Positions 1-8,619 are shown, counted from the first letter of the stretch. The stretch is 16,785 nt of DNA from Nitrospina sp. (GCA_004357365.1 SMVT01000029.1:1-16785); one strand, 5' to 3'. A program made the numbers and translations. Notes: generated from the letters alone by a model not told the origin.

Positions 1-1
1 C

Positions 2-169
2 AAGGATGTCACCCTTCAGTACAAACTGAAACACCTGGAGGAGCAGACCCCGCCGGAGCTGTTGCACTCGGAATCTGAAACATTGAAACAGGAATTCGCG
101 GAAGGAAAAGAACGGTTGGAAAAGGAGATGGAAGCTGAAGTCGAAACCATCCGCGAACAATCCAAATAA
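2..169 (+). CDS. 3' end of an unidentified helical protein (partial)
   Basis: An open frame enters from the left edge and gives 55 residues before a TAA at 167-169. The tail is dominated by Glu, Lys, Arg and Gln with Leu at heptad-like spacing (for example KERLEKEMEAEVETIREQ), so a C-terminal amphipathic helix or coiled coil is likely. It lacks Cys and Trp and shows no recognisable motif. It lies 81 bases upstream of argS in the same direction, with no convincing terminator between, so the two could be cotranscribed. The start and domain content lie outside the window, and I assign no function. Confidence 0.6.
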   Translation, partial: KDVTLQYKLKHLEEQTPPELLHSESETLKQEFAEGKERLEKEMEAEVETIREQSK

Positions 170-250
170 TCCTTTCTTTTTATTTCTTTATTCTCATCCC
201 CTCAGCGGTTTTACCATTTGTCTGAAAACTGAAATCGAACCTTTGTCCTG

Positions 251-1927
251 GTGACGAGACCCATGAAGGAAACGGTAAAACAATTGATCTCGGACGCCCT
301 GGACCGGGCCCGGGCAAAGGGTGACCTGAATCTGGCGGAGACGCCCGATATCATCATCGAAGAGCCCAAGGATGAAACCCTGGGAGATTTCGCCACCACC
401 CTGGCCATGCAGTTGGCGCGTTCGGAAAAGAAAAACCCGAAAGTGATCGCCGAGGTGATTTGCGGGTTTTTAAAAGACGGGAACGATGCGATCGATTCGG
501 CGCAGGTGGCAGGGCCGGGGTTTATCAATATCAAAATGTCCGCCGACTTTTTCCGGAAGCGGTTGCGGGAAGTCGTCGAGCAGGGACGGGATTTCGGCCG
601 GTCCGACGTCGGCCAAAATAAAAAGGTGCTCGTTGAATTTGTCAGCGCCAACCCGACCGGCCCCCTGCACGTCGGCCATGGCCGCGGCGCGGCGGTGGGG
701 CACGCCCTGTCCTGTCTCCTGAACATGGCCGGGTACGATGTGTCCACCGAGTATTACATCAACGACGTCGGCAACCAGATGAACATGCTGGGACGTTCGA
801 CCTGGCTCCGTTACAAGGAACTGGCGGGCCATAAGGTGACGTTTCCCGACGATGGGTATAAGGGGGACTACATCCGCGACATCGCGCAGCAGGTTATCGA
901 CAAGGACGGAACCCGTCACCTCGACAAACCCGATGAGGACGCGCTGACTTTTTTCCGGCAATTTTCGAAGGACTCGATTCTCGAGGGCATCCGCAATGAC
1001 CTGAAGGAATTCCGTGTGGAATTCGACCGCTGGTTCAGCGAGGCCAGTCTGGATGAGGACGATTCGGTGAACCGCGCCATCAACTGGCTCCGGGACAAGG
1101 GTTTCGTTTATGAAAAAGACGGCGCCACCTGGGTCAAAATTTCGGAATCCCAGGACGCCGCCGACCGGGTCATCATCAAGCAGGGCGGCGAACGAACTTA
1201 TTTCTGTTCCGACATCGCATATCACAAGAACAAGGTGGACCGCGGGTACGATCTCATTCTGGATTTGTGGGGGGCGGACCATCACGGCTATGTGCCGCGT
1301 ATGCAGTCGGTGCTGAAAGCCATGGGGTATGGCGAGGAGGTGTTCAAGATCCTGCTGGTGCAGTTCGTGGCCCTGAAACGGGGCGGGAAGAAGGTTTCCA
1401 TGTCCACCCGCTCGGGGGAGTTTGAAACCCTGTCCGATGTGGTGGCGGAGGTGGGGGTCGATGCCACCCGTTTCTTTTTCCTGATGCGAAGTGCCGACAG
1501 CCACCTCGACTTCGACCTGGATCTCGCCAAGAAGGAGTCGCCTGAAAACCCCGTCTATTATATTCAATACGCCCATGCCCGGATCTGCAGTGTGTTCCGC
1601 ACCGCCGAGAAACAGAAGGTTCCCTTTCCGGAGCTGGACACCACCGATCTCTCGCAGTTGAAGGAAGCCGAAGAGTTTGCCCTGATCAAAAAGATTCTGG
1701 CCTACCGGGAGTGCATCGAGAAAAGCGCCCTGACGCTGGAAGTCCACCGCATCGCCTTTTACCTGCATGAGCTGGTCGCCATCTTCCATAGCTATTACAA
1801 ACAGCACCGCATCGTCACCGAGGACCGGGAGAGGACCCTGGCGCGGTTGTTGCTTTTGGATTGCCTGCGGAACGTGATCGCCAGTGGCCTTTCGATCCTT
1901 GGGGTTTCGGTCCCCGAGAAGATGTGA
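251..1927 (+). CDS. argS: Arginyl-tRNA synthetase (class I)
   Basis: Charges tRNA-Arg with arginine using ATP in the cytoplasm. The 558-residue length is normal for bacterial ArgRS. In order: an N-terminal Add-1-like domain containing AGPGFINI; the class I HIGH signature as HVGH at residues 140-143 inside SANPTGPLHVGHGRG; the family stretch YYINDVGNQM; an ADHHGYVPRM segment; the KMSK-loop equivalent VSMST at 382-386; and a C-terminal anticodon-binding helical domain ending VPEKM, as ArgRS proteins typically end (E. coli ends VERM). The start is uncertain: GTG at 251 gives the longest frame, while an in-frame ATG at 263 (MKETVKQLI) looks equally natural. Neither has a clear Shine-Dalgarno. Identity is essentially certain. 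Confidence 0.97.
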   Translation: MTRPMKETVKQLISDALDRARAKGDLNLAETPDIIIEEPKDETLGDFATTLAMQLARSEKKNPKVIAEVICGFLKDGNDAIDSAQVAGPGFINIKMSADFFRKRLREVVEQGRDFGRSDVGQNKKVLVEFVSANPTGPLHVGHGRGAAVGHALSCLLNMAGYDVSTEYYINDVGNQMNMLGRSTWLRYKELAGHKVTFPDDGYKGDYIRDIAQQVIDKDGTRHLDKPDEDALTFFRQFSKDSILEGIRNDLKEFRVEFDRWFSEASLDEDDSVNRAINWLRDKGFVYEKDGATWVKISESQDAADRVIIKQGGERTYFCSDIAYHKNKVDRGYDLILDLWGADHHGYVPRMQSVLKAMGYGEEVFKILLVQFVALKRGGKKVSMSTRSGEFETLSDVVAEVGVDATRFFFLMRSADSHLDFDLDLAKKESPENPVYYIQYAHARICSVFRTAEKQKVPFPELDTTDLSQLKEAEEFALIKKILAYRECIEKSALTLEVHRIAFYLHELVAIFHSYYKQHRIVTEDRERTLARLLLLDCLRNVIASGLSILGVSVPEKM

Positions 1928-2002
1928 ATCCCGCCCGCCCTCGCCCGGCTTTTTCGGGTCCCTTGACCCCACAAAAATAATACTGTAAACTATTGAATAA
2001 AT

Positions 2003-2011
2003 TGGTATAAT
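2003..2011 (+). promoter_or_regulatory. Extended -10 promoter element upstream of the SPOR gene
   Basis: The bases TGGTATAAT form a perfect extended -10 (TGn-TATAAT), 67 bases before the ATG at 2079 in an AT-rich gap of 151 bases. No good -35 sits 16-18 bases upstream, which is tolerated for extended -10 promoters. A second weak candidate (TTGACC at 1963, TAAACT at 1986, 17-base spacer) lies just upstream. Transcription is inferred. Confidence 0.6.
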
Positions 2012-2078
2012 TTGAATATCAATTTTCCTCCGGTAGTTCCCGGGAGTTATTTACGTTTTTCATGGCAGGGGTAGGGCA

Positions 2079-2879
2079 ATGGGATTTCTGAAAAAATTGG
2101 TGTTTCTGGGATTGTTGGGCCTGGCAGGGTGGGGCATGTACCACGCCGGCCAGAATAATTTGTTCTCGTTTTTAGAGGACGAATCCGGGGAACCCGTCCA
2201 GATGGTGCAGAAGGACCGCGCCTTCAAACCCCGATCTTTTTTTAGAAAAATCAAAGACGTGGTTCCGGCTCCAGTGAAGCAATACGACTACACCTTTTTC
2301 GAAACTCTGGTGGCCGTGGATCTGGAACGCTATGTGGACTTGGACGGGAAAATCAAAGTCATGAAGAAAACCGTTCATTCCTGGGTGGACGAGGTGGAAA
2401 AGGTTATCGACCAGCCGCGCATCCTTCTGGCGTCCTACAAGGAACCGGATGGCGGTTCCAGCAAGTCGAGTGACACCTATGACGATATCATCAGGAAGCT
2501 GGACGACCTGATGAAGGAAAAGCCAGAGAAGAGGGTGACCCCTCCCACCGCTTCAACCGGTCCCGCCAAGCGGTTGATGACTCCCGTGGTTCCCTCTGGT
2601 TCCGCCAAGCGGGCCGTGCCATCCGCTCAATCGCGCAAGCCGTATCTGGTGCAGGTCAGTTCCTTCCGAAAATTAACGCAAGCCCGCGCTTTGGAATCCA
2701 CGCTTAAGCGGAAAGGGTATTCCGCTTTTGTGATGAGTGTCGAGGTGTCCAAAACCAAGGGCCATTGGTACCGGGTCTTTTTGGGAGATTACCAGACCGC
2801 GGAGAATGCCCGCGCCGCCGCCCAGAAAGCGCAACGTCTCCACCACCTGAAAACCCTCGTTCTTAAAGCCAGCCGGTAG
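2079..2879 (+). CDS. Membrane-anchored SPOR-domain protein
   Basis: A 266-residue envelope protein. Residues 1-22 (MGFLKKLVFLGLLGLAGWGM) form a signal anchor or signal peptide. The middle, about 30-185, is charged and low in complexity, with an imperfect repeat (TGPAKRLMTP and SGSAKRAVPS). Residues about 188-262 form a SPOR domain: it starts YLVQVSSF, contains an amphipathic helix (ARALESTLKRKGYSAF) and ends with WYRVFLGDYQTAENA and a second helix. SPOR domains bind denuded peptidoglycan glycan strands, often at division sites, so a cell-wall role at the septum or periphery is likely but inferred. The start has a G-rich Shine-Dalgarno-like stretch (GGGGTAGGG) just upstream and an extended -10 promoter. 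The gene is monocistronic, since the next gene converges on it. Confidence 0.85.
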   Translation: MGFLKKLVFLGLLGLAGWGMYHAGQNNLFSFLEDESGEPVQMVQKDRAFKPRSFFRKIKDVVPAPVKQYDYTFFETLVAVDLERYVDLDGKIKVMKKTVHSWVDEVEKVIDQPRILLASYKEPDGGSSKSSDTYDDIIRKLDDLMKEKPEKRVTPPTASTGPAKRLMTPVVPSGSAKRAVPSAQSRKPYLVQVSSFRKLTQARALESTLKRKGYSAFVMSVEVSKTKGHWYRVFLGDYQTAENARAAAQKAQRLHHLKTLVLKASR

Positions 2880-2921
2880 ACGTTTTCTAAGCCTGTTAAG
2901 AAATTTGGAGATGCGGAGAGA

Positions 2922-4319
2922 TTAATAGGGATTTAAATCCCCGATGTAGCGCTCGCTGTTGTCGAAGTATTGCAGGACTTCCACCGGATCGTCTTTCCTG
3001 AGGCCGCCATAAAACGTTTTCTTGTTGTCGAACCAGGTGTTGAAGCGATTCCCCTTGGTGTCGTTTTGGTAAAGCTTGCGCCGGGCGTCTTCCCCCTTGA
3101 ACGTAAAATCCAACTGCGCAGTTTTTCCCGTTTCAATGGTGAGGGTGCCTTTCTGAATAGGAATGAAAGGATGCCAGGCGGTGACCTCGTAGGTGCCGGG
3201 GGGAATGTTTTCGATGTTGAAATGTCCCTCGGTATCGCTGATGGCGAAGTAGGGGTTGTCGATGATGTAGCCCCGGGTTTGCAGGAAGGGGTGCAGGTTG
3301 CACTTGAGAATGAACTCCGGCGCGCCGGGTTTGATGAAAGCGGAACGGACCTGCGAATGGAGGGGCAACACGCTTTTATGGCTGATCTGGTTGCGGTGCG
3401 ACCCGTAAATTTCATAGGTGGCGATTTCGTGCTTGATGGGGTCCGTATTCTCCACCAGGAGATTTTCTCCGTTCCTGATCCCGATCACATATTGATTGAC
3501 ATGACAGCGGTGGAGGCGGAGGGTTTGCATTTTGCGCGGAAACGGTTTGCCTTTCTTGATTCCCTGGATGGCGATGACGGTGTCCTTGAGTCCTCCCGCC
3601 TGGGAAACCGTGAAATCGTATAGAATGCGGTGGCCTTGGCCGTCGGAGATGCGGGAGCAGTATTCGATGTTGGGCGCGTGAATCAGATGAAACACCCGGG
3701 GCTTGGGCACCCGCCCGACCAGGTTGACCCGGCCCTTTAACGCGCCGCCCTGATCGACCGAAGTGATTTTATAATCAAGCGGGATTTGGTCGTGGAGTTT
3801 TTTCGCCAGCTTGTAGTTTCTTTTGTAAAGGATTTTGACCCGTTCGCGGGCCTTGTCTTCCCGGCCCAGTTGCAGATAGATCAACCCCAGATCGTAATCG
3901 GCATGCACCATGCGCGAATCTTTTTTAAGAGCGGTTTCGATTTCCCGGGCGGCGTCTTCGAGAAGATTCAATTTAGCCAGCGACAGCCCGCGGAAATAGC
4001 GGAAGGTGGCGCTGTCGTAGCCCATCTCCAGCGCTTTCTGAAACGCCAGTAGGGCCTCCCTGTGACGGTCCACACGGCTGAGTGCCACGCCCAGATTGGC
4101 CTGGGTAACGGAGTCCCCGGGATTTTCCTTAAGGGCTTTTTGAAATTCCTCAATCGCCGCTTGCCAGTTCCCGGCCTGGCTCAGCGCGGTGGCTTTGCGC
4201 AGGGAGTTTTCATGACTGGGACCGGCCGGCGCGGTCGCCGTCCACAGCAGGACACACGCTACAGTCCAGAATCCAACGGCCAAGGAACGCCATTGGTTTT
4301 TTCGGTTATTGGTATTCAT
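2922..4319 (-). CDS. Exported TPR protein with cupredoxin-like and carboxypeptidase-regulatory-like domains
   Basis: Starting at the ATG whose complement is 4317-4319, the protein has 465 residues; an in-frame ATG at 4346 adds nine. Neither start has a visible Shine-Dalgarno. The N-terminus is a Sec signal peptide with likely cleavage after TAPA. TPR helices follow (about residues 39-175, with repeats such as NWQAAIEEFQKALKENPGD and REALLAFQKALEMGY). The rest resembles the cupredoxin-like/carboxypeptidase-regulatory-like family: GRVNLVGRVPKP, then HRCHVNQYVIGI, then NTDPIKHEIATYE, then LKCNLHPFLQTRGYIIDNPYF, closing with a beta-sandwich segment EGHFNIENIPPGTYEVTAWHP. His297, Cys340 and His343 match positions of a type 1 copper site, but the usual Met ligand after HP is not evident. 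Likely periplasmic; the role is unknown and could be protein-protein or metal binding. Confidence 0.75.
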   Translation of the reverse strand: MNTNNRKNQWRSLAVGFWTVACVLLWTATAPAGPSHENSLRKATALSQAGNWQAAIEEFQKALKENPGDSVTQANLGVALSRVDRHREALLAFQKALEMGYDSATFRYFRGLSLAKLNLLEDAAREIETALKKDSRMVHADYDLGLIYLQLGREDKARERVKILYKRNYKLAKKLHDQIPLDYKITSVDQGGALKGRVNLVGRVPKPRVFHLIHAPNIEYCSRISDGQGHRILYDFTVSQAGGLKDTVIAIQGIKKGKPFPRKMQTLRLHRCHVNQYVIGIRNGENLLVENTDPIKHEIATYEIYGSHRNQISHKSVLPLHSQVRSAFIKPGAPEFILKCNLHPFLQTRGYIIDNPYFAISDTEGHFNIENIPPGTYEVTAWHPFIPIQKGTLTIETGKTAQLDFTFKGEDARRKLYQNDTKGNRFNTWFDNKKTFYGGLRKDDPVEVLQYFDNSERYIGDLNPY

Positions 4320-4392
4320 AGTTAACGATAATGTTATGCAACTCATGGGGCAAATCTATCAGGGTGCTCGAGGCCCGTCAAGGCCCCATGTT

Positions 4393-4414
4393 ACCGGGTT
4401 CCGTCCCGGTTTTT
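4393..4414 (+). terminator. Rho-independent terminator-like hairpin in the leader of the hydrolase gene
   Basis: ACCGGG (4393-4398) and CCCGGT (4405-4410) form a perfect six-base-pair stem around the loop TTCCGT, followed directly by a run of T (4410-4414) on the + strand only. It lies between two divergent genes, 151 bases before the hydrolase ATG. It could stop antisense transcription started inside the TPR gene, or act as an attenuator. On the opposite strand no T-run follows the stem. Confidence 0.5.
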
Positions 4415-4564
4415 ATTGCGAAATCCGCCGCACTCCAGTAATTTGGATAAGCGCCCCTGCAACGCTCCCTATATAGATACTCTGAATGGAATAATTATTT
4501 CAATAATTGAGCTTTTTACTCCCTTTCCCGGGCCCCGTGAAGGGCTCCGGCAAAATGGACGGTC

Positions 4565-5542
4565 ATGGACAGTCTTGATACACCCTTTAATCCCCATCCC
4601 CTGATACGCGGGCCGATTGCCCAGACCATCATCGGCTCCCGGTTTACCCGCGATCCCGGTCTTCCGCGAAGAGTACTGCACCGGATTCCCCTCGACCCCA
4701 ACAACCTGCTGTTGATGTACGAACTGGAGGCGCCGGAGGCCTCCGCTCCCGCAGTGCTGATGAGCCACGGCATGGGAGGGTGCAGCGAGTCCGGTTATAT
4801 GCGCCGGGTCGCCTCCAAACTGTTCGCAGAAGGGTTTGGCGTGTTCATGATGAACCAGCGCGGGAGCGGTCCCGGCATCGGGCTATGCGACCGGTTATGG
4901 AACGGCGGCTCCAGTGAGGATTTGGCGCGTGCGGTCGAATATATCGTTGACCGGGACCCTGCGCGAAAACTGTTGCTCATGGGATTTTCCCTCACCGGCA
5001 ACGTTCTTCTGAAATACCTGGGGGAGGGCCGGGCGATTCCCCAAAATGTCGAAGCCGCATTTACGGTGAATCCTCCGATCGACCTGAAGGTGGCCAGCCG
5101 TCAGATTTCGGAAGGACCCTGGGCGCGGATGTTCAATAATTATTATCTCAACCTGATGAACCGGCAGGTGGCGGCCATGGCGGAATGTCACCCGGAAGCG
5201 TTTCTTCCCGCGAATCATGCCCGAACCATCTGGGAATTTGACGTGGAGTATACCGCTCCCGCTGCCGGTTACCCTCATGTGGAAGCCTATTACGAAGCCT
5301 GCAGTGCCAAACAATTTTTAGGGGAGATCGCCATTCCCACCACCATTCTCTGCGCGCAGGACGACCCCTTCATCCCTCGCCGGGTTTTTCAGGATGCGCG
5401 TCTGGGGCCTCGCGTCCGCCTCCTCGACCCGAAATGCGGCGGGCACATGGGTTATATCTCCCGGAAAAAGAACGCTTTTGGAGACCGCCGTTGGATGGAT
5501 TTTATTTGTGTTCAATGGGCGAAAACCCTTTATCCTGAATAG
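4565..5542 (+). CDS. YheT/EMB8-type alpha/beta hydrolase
   Basis: A 325-residue soluble alpha/beta-hydrolase of the YheT (EMB8-like) family, whose bacterial substrates are mostly unknown esters or lipids. Visible are the oxyanion segment SHGMGG (67-72), the strand and turn VFMMNQRGSG (93-102), the nucleophile elbow GFSLTGN with Ser142, the acid region AQDDPFIP (Asp266/Asp267) and the catalytic His294 in GGHMGY. The N-terminal PFNPHPLIRGPIAQTI is typical of the family, where ring-positioned proteins begin with a similar segment. The elbow reads GxSxT-G rather than the family's usual GxSxGG. The ATG at 4565 has no obvious Shine-Dalgarno. The gene precedes the ABC-exporter subunit by about 50 bases in the same direction, so cotranscription is likely. 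Confidence 0.85.
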   Translation: MDSLDTPFNPHPLIRGPIAQTIIGSRFTRDPGLPRRVLHRIPLDPNNLLLMYELEAPEASAPAVLMSHGMGGCSESGYMRRVASKLFAEGFGVFMMNQRGSGPGIGLCDRLWNGGSSEDLARAVEYIVDRDPARKLLLMGFSLTGNVLLKYLGEGRAIPQNVEAAFTVNPPIDLKVASRQISEGPWARMFNNYYLNLMNRQVAAMAECHPEAFLPANHARTIWEFDVEYTAPAAGYPHVEAYYEACSAKQFLGEIAIPTTILCAQDDPFIPRRVFQDARLGPRVRLLDPKCGGHMGYISRKKNAFGDRRWMDFICVQWAKTLYPE

Positions 5543-5595
5543 ACGGGATAACACTGCTCCCGAACCCGACGAACATTCAGAAAGCCCCTTTGTCT

Positions 5596-7290
5596 ATGCT
5601 CACGTTAACCGAAACCTGGAAACTCCTGCGGATACGGTGGTTGTTTCTAAAGAACCACTGTGTGCATCCCGCTCCCGACAAATGGACCCGGTGGGGATTG
5701 ATCCTGATTCTCGGCAGTCTGTTCTTCGCCGCGAATTATGCATTTTTCTTCCGGATGATCCGTTACCTGGACGAACTGCCCTTCAAGGTGGGCGAGGAGT
5801 TGATCTTTCAGTTGCTGAATGTTATTTTCCTCACCCTGTTCGTGATGGTGTTGTTTTCCGCCATCATCGCTTCCTTGTCCATTTACTACATTTCCTCCGA
5901 CCTGGATTTTCTGCATTCCCAGCCGGTGCGGAAAGGTTCCATTATCATTACGCGTTTCGTGCAGACCCTGATCAACGCTTCCTGGGTGGTGCTGATTTTT
6001 GCGTTGCCTATTTTCCTCGCCTACGGAAACTATTTTCAGGTGGACTCGGGATACTATGTTTACCTCCTGGCCAGTTTTCCACCTTTTGTGATCACTCCCA
6101 CTCTCGTGGGCATTTTCGGAATCATGCTTCTGATGCGTTATTTTCCGACCGACAAAGCCTACCAGGTGCTCTCCTTTTTGGGTTTGTTCTTTCTGGCGGG
6201 GATGGTGATGTTTTTCCGTTTCCTGTCGCCGGAAAAGTTTTATGACAAGAAAGTTTCCGACGAAGCGATCATGGCCTTTGTGGAAAGCCTGAAGATTCCG
6301 GAATTCGGATTTCTGCCCAACAGCTGGATGACACTCGGAATTTCCGGATGGGCCGACGGCAAAACCGCCATGGCTCTGGAGCAGTTGGCCTATCTTTACG
6401 GCGCGGCTTTGGCGATGGGCGGCCTGTTCCTGTGGATCAGCCAAAAAATTTATTTTAAAGGGTGGCGTTCGTTTCAGGAGGTGAAAAACGCTCCCCGCGG
6501 TCAAGTGATGAAAAGCAGAGGAGCGCAATCCGGCTTCATCGGGAAACTGCCCTTGTCCCAGGGTCAGCGGGCGCTTCTCATCAAGGATATGCTCATCTTC
6601 ATGCGAGACCCCTCGCAATGGTCGCAGATATTTATCCTGGCCGCTCTGGTGGTGGTTTATATTTTCAATATCACCAACCTGCCGCTCGACAACCTGATCC
6701 TCAAAAACATTGTTTCTGTTTTGAATGTGGGGCTGGTGGGTTTCGTGCTGGCGGCGCTGGCGGCACGTTTCGTTTTTTCCGCCACCAGCATGGAGGGTCA
6801 AAAGATGTGGACCATTTACACCTCCCCCGTGGATATGCGAAGTTTTCTGATCGGCAAATACCTGATGTTTTTGCCGCCGCTTCTGGTTGTGGGCGAGTTT
6901 CTGGTGATCGTCTCGAACCAACTGCTGGAGGTGGACCCCTACGTCATGAAGGTTTCGGTGGCCGGCGTGTTTCTGATCACCGTCGGTGTGGTGGGCATGG
7001 CCATCGGCATGGGGGCCATGTACCCCAAGTTCGATTACGAAAACGTTTCGGAAATTTCCGGCGGCACCGGCGGGATATTGTTCATGATCTCCAGTTTGAT
7101 TTACGTGGGACTGGTCGTGGTGCTGGGGGCGCGCCCCATGTACCTTCATTTCAAACAGAAATTTCTGCTGGAGGCATTCCTGGGCTGGGAAGTCACGGTC
7201 TTTTATACCCTCGTCATAGTGCTCTCCCTGTTTGTAGCCATCGAGCCCATGCGCCGGGGCATTCACACGCTTAAATCAAGAGATTTTTAG
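5596..7290 (+). CDS. ABC-type exporter membrane subunit
   Basis: A polytopic inner-membrane protein of 564 residues from the ATG at 5596; a TTG at 5590 gives two more residues. Roughly a dozen hydrophobic segments can be seen, for example LILILGSLFFAANYAFFF, IFLTLFVMVLFSAIIASL, VLIFALPIFLAYG, MLIFMRDPSQW followed by IFILAALVVVYIF, and further stretches to the C-terminus. The segment YYISSDLDFLHSQPVRKGSIIITRF after the second membrane span is characteristic of putative ABC-exporter membrane domains, where this motif precedes the next helices. No Walker A protein lies beside it within the window, so its ATP-binding partner must be encoded elsewhere or upstream of the view. The gene sits between the hydrolase and rarA (40 bases before the latter), probably in one transcription unit. 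The substrate is unknown. Confidence 0.78.
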   Translation: MLTLTETWKLLRIRWLFLKNHCVHPAPDKWTRWGLILILGSLFFAANYAFFFRMIRYLDELPFKVGEELIFQLLNVIFLTLFVMVLFSAIIASLSIYYISSDLDFLHSQPVRKGSIIITRFVQTLINASWVVLIFALPIFLAYGNYFQVDSGYYVYLLASFPPFVITPTLVGIFGIMLLMRYFPTDKAYQVLSFLGLFFLAGMVMFFRFLSPEKFYDKKVSDEAIMAFVESLKIPEFGFLPNSWMTLGISGWADGKTAMALEQLAYLYGAALAMGGLFLWISQKIYFKGWRSFQEVKNAPRGQVMKSRGAQSGFIGKLPLSQGQRALLIKDMLIFMRDPSQWSQIFILAALVVVYIFNITNLPLDNLILKNIVSVLNVGLVGFVLAALAARFVFSATSMEGQKMWTIYTSPVDMRSFLIGKYLMFLPPLLVVGEFLVIVSNQLLEVDPYVMKVSVAGVFLITVGVVGMAIGMGAMYPKFDYENVSEISGGTGGILFMISSLIYVGLVVVLGARPMYLHFKQKFLLEAFLGWEVTVFYTLVIVLSLFVAIEPMRRGIHTLKSRDF

Positions 7291-7330
7291 AATCCTTGGG
7301 ATTTCAGCCGTTCTTTGATATAAAAAAGGA

Positions 7331-8614
7331 ATGATGGAACTGTTCCCGGAATTTGAAAATCCAGCCGACGACTCACCGCCACCGCCCCTGGCCGACCGCA
7401 TACGGCCCGAGTCCTGGGACGATTTGCTGGGGCACGAGCATTTATTCGGCGAGAAGAGCCCGATCCGGCGGCTGATCGAAAAGGATGTCGGACTGTCTTT
7501 CATCCTGTGGGGACCGCCGGGCTCCGGCAAAACCACGATCGCCCGCATCGTGGCCGGCATCACCCAGAGCGAGTTCCATGAGATCAGCGCGGTAAATGCC
7601 GGGGTGGCGGATATCCGGAAAATCATCGACCGCGCCAAACGCAACTGGTCGCAGTCCAAACGCCGCACGATTCTGTTCATCGACGAAATTCACCGCTTCA
7701 ACAAAGCCCAGCAGGACGCCCTTCTGCCTTACGTCGAGAACGGAACGATTCGTTTGATCGGTTCCACCACCGAAAACCCGTCGTTTGAAGTCATCCCCTC
7801 CCTGCGGTCCCGCTGCCAGGTGTTCCGTCTGGGATACCTCATCGCCGAACATATCCGCCATATCATCGAACGCGCTTTGAAGGACACGGTTCACGGTCTC
7901 GGCCGCCAGCCGGTGGCGTTCGATGAAGCCGCGGTGGATCTGATCATCAGCCATGCCAACGGCGATGCCCGGCGGGCGTTGAACGTTCTGGAGGCGGCGG
8001 CGATGTCTCAACTGGAGCAGAATGCGGAGAACCCGCCGCCGGTCGGCGTGTCGGTGATCGAAGGCATCATCCAGCGCACCGCCGTGTTGTACGATAAGGA
8101 CGGATCGGAGCACTACGATCACGCCTCGGCTTTCCAGAAAAGCCTGCGCGGCTCGGATGCCGATGCGGCGATCTACTGGCTGGCCAAAATGATCGCGGGC
8201 GGCGAGGACCCCCGCTTCATCGCCCGCCGGCTGGTGGTCACCGCGGCGGAGGACGTCGGGTTGGCCGATCCCATGGCGCTGGTGCTGGCCAACGCCGCGT
8301 TCGATGTGGTGGAACGCATCGGCCTGCCGGAAGCGCGGATTCCGCTGGCGCAGGCGGTGATCTATATCGCCCGGGCGCCGAAAGACAATACCGCCATCAA
8401 AGCCATCGACGCCGCCCTGAGCGACATCGAAAAAAAAGGCCAGTCGTTTCCCGTCCCCGATCACCTCAAGGACGCGCACTATAAGGACGCCAAAAAATAC
8501 GGTTACGGCACCGACTACAAATACCCTCACGATTACCCCGGCCACACCGTCGAGCAGGACTACCTCCCCAAGGAACTCAAGGGCAAAAAATATGTGCCTA
8601 AGGACGATAAATAA
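7331..8614 (+). CDS. rarA: Replication-associated recombination protein A (AAA+ ATPase, RarA/MgsA)
   Basis: A 427-residue AAA+ ATPase of the clamp-loader-related RarA/MgsA/WRNIP1 family, which acts at stalled replication forks and interacts with SSB and replisome proteins. Motifs in order: LADRIRPESWDDLLGHEHL, the family N-terminal signature; Walker A GPPGSGKTT (61-69); Walker B ILFIDEIHRF (114-123); sensor 1 GSTTENPSFE (144-153); the arginine finger in SLRSRCQVF (157-165); and a C-terminal tetramerisation region with EDPRFIARRLVVTAAEDVGLADP and the typical ending HYPKELKGKKY-like (YLPKELKGKKYVP). Two consecutive ATGs occur at 7331 and 7334; AAAAAGGA directly upstream suits the second slightly better. 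Length is normal. It closes the left core block. Confidence 0.95.
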   Translation: MMELFPEFENPADDSPPPPLADRIRPESWDDLLGHEHLFGEKSPIRRLIEKDVGLSFILWGPPGSGKTTIARIVAGITQSEFHEISAVNAGVADIRKIIDRAKRNWSQSKRRTILFIDEIHRFNKAQQDALLPYVENGTIRLIGSTTENPSFEVIPSLRSRCQVFRLGYLIAEHIRHIIERALKDTVHGLGRQPVAFDEAAVDLIISHANGDARRALNVLEAAAMSQLEQNAENPPPVGVSVIEGIIQRTAVLYDKDGSEHYDHASAFQKSLRGSDADAAIYWLAKMIAGGEDPRFIARRLVVTAAEDVGLADPMALVLANAAFDVVERIGLPEARIPLAQAVIYIARAPKDNTAIKAIDAALSDIEKKGQSFPVPDHLKDAHYKDAKKYGYGTDYKYPHDYPGHTVEQDYLPKELKGKKYVPKDDK

Positions 8615-8619
8615 TTGCT

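Noticed and set aside
1944..1960. CCCG...CGGG hairpin after argS as a terminator.
   Set aside because: Only four base pairs, with the T stretch inside the loop and none after the stem.
470..1972. Long leftward open frame of 500 codons opposite argS.
   Set aside because: It lies antisense to a certain gene, has no family motif and is rich in His, Gln and Arg, as expected from the complement of a GC-biased coding frame.
4490..4505. AT-rich palindrome AATAATTATT upstream of the hydrolase gene.
   Set aside because: A low-complexity palindrome in AT-rich DNA, without clear relation to a promoter.
5647..7266. Leftward open frame of 539 codons opposite the ABC-exporter subunit.
   Set aside because: It has extreme His and Gln content with no membrane or domain pattern; it is the shadow of the membrane-protein frame.
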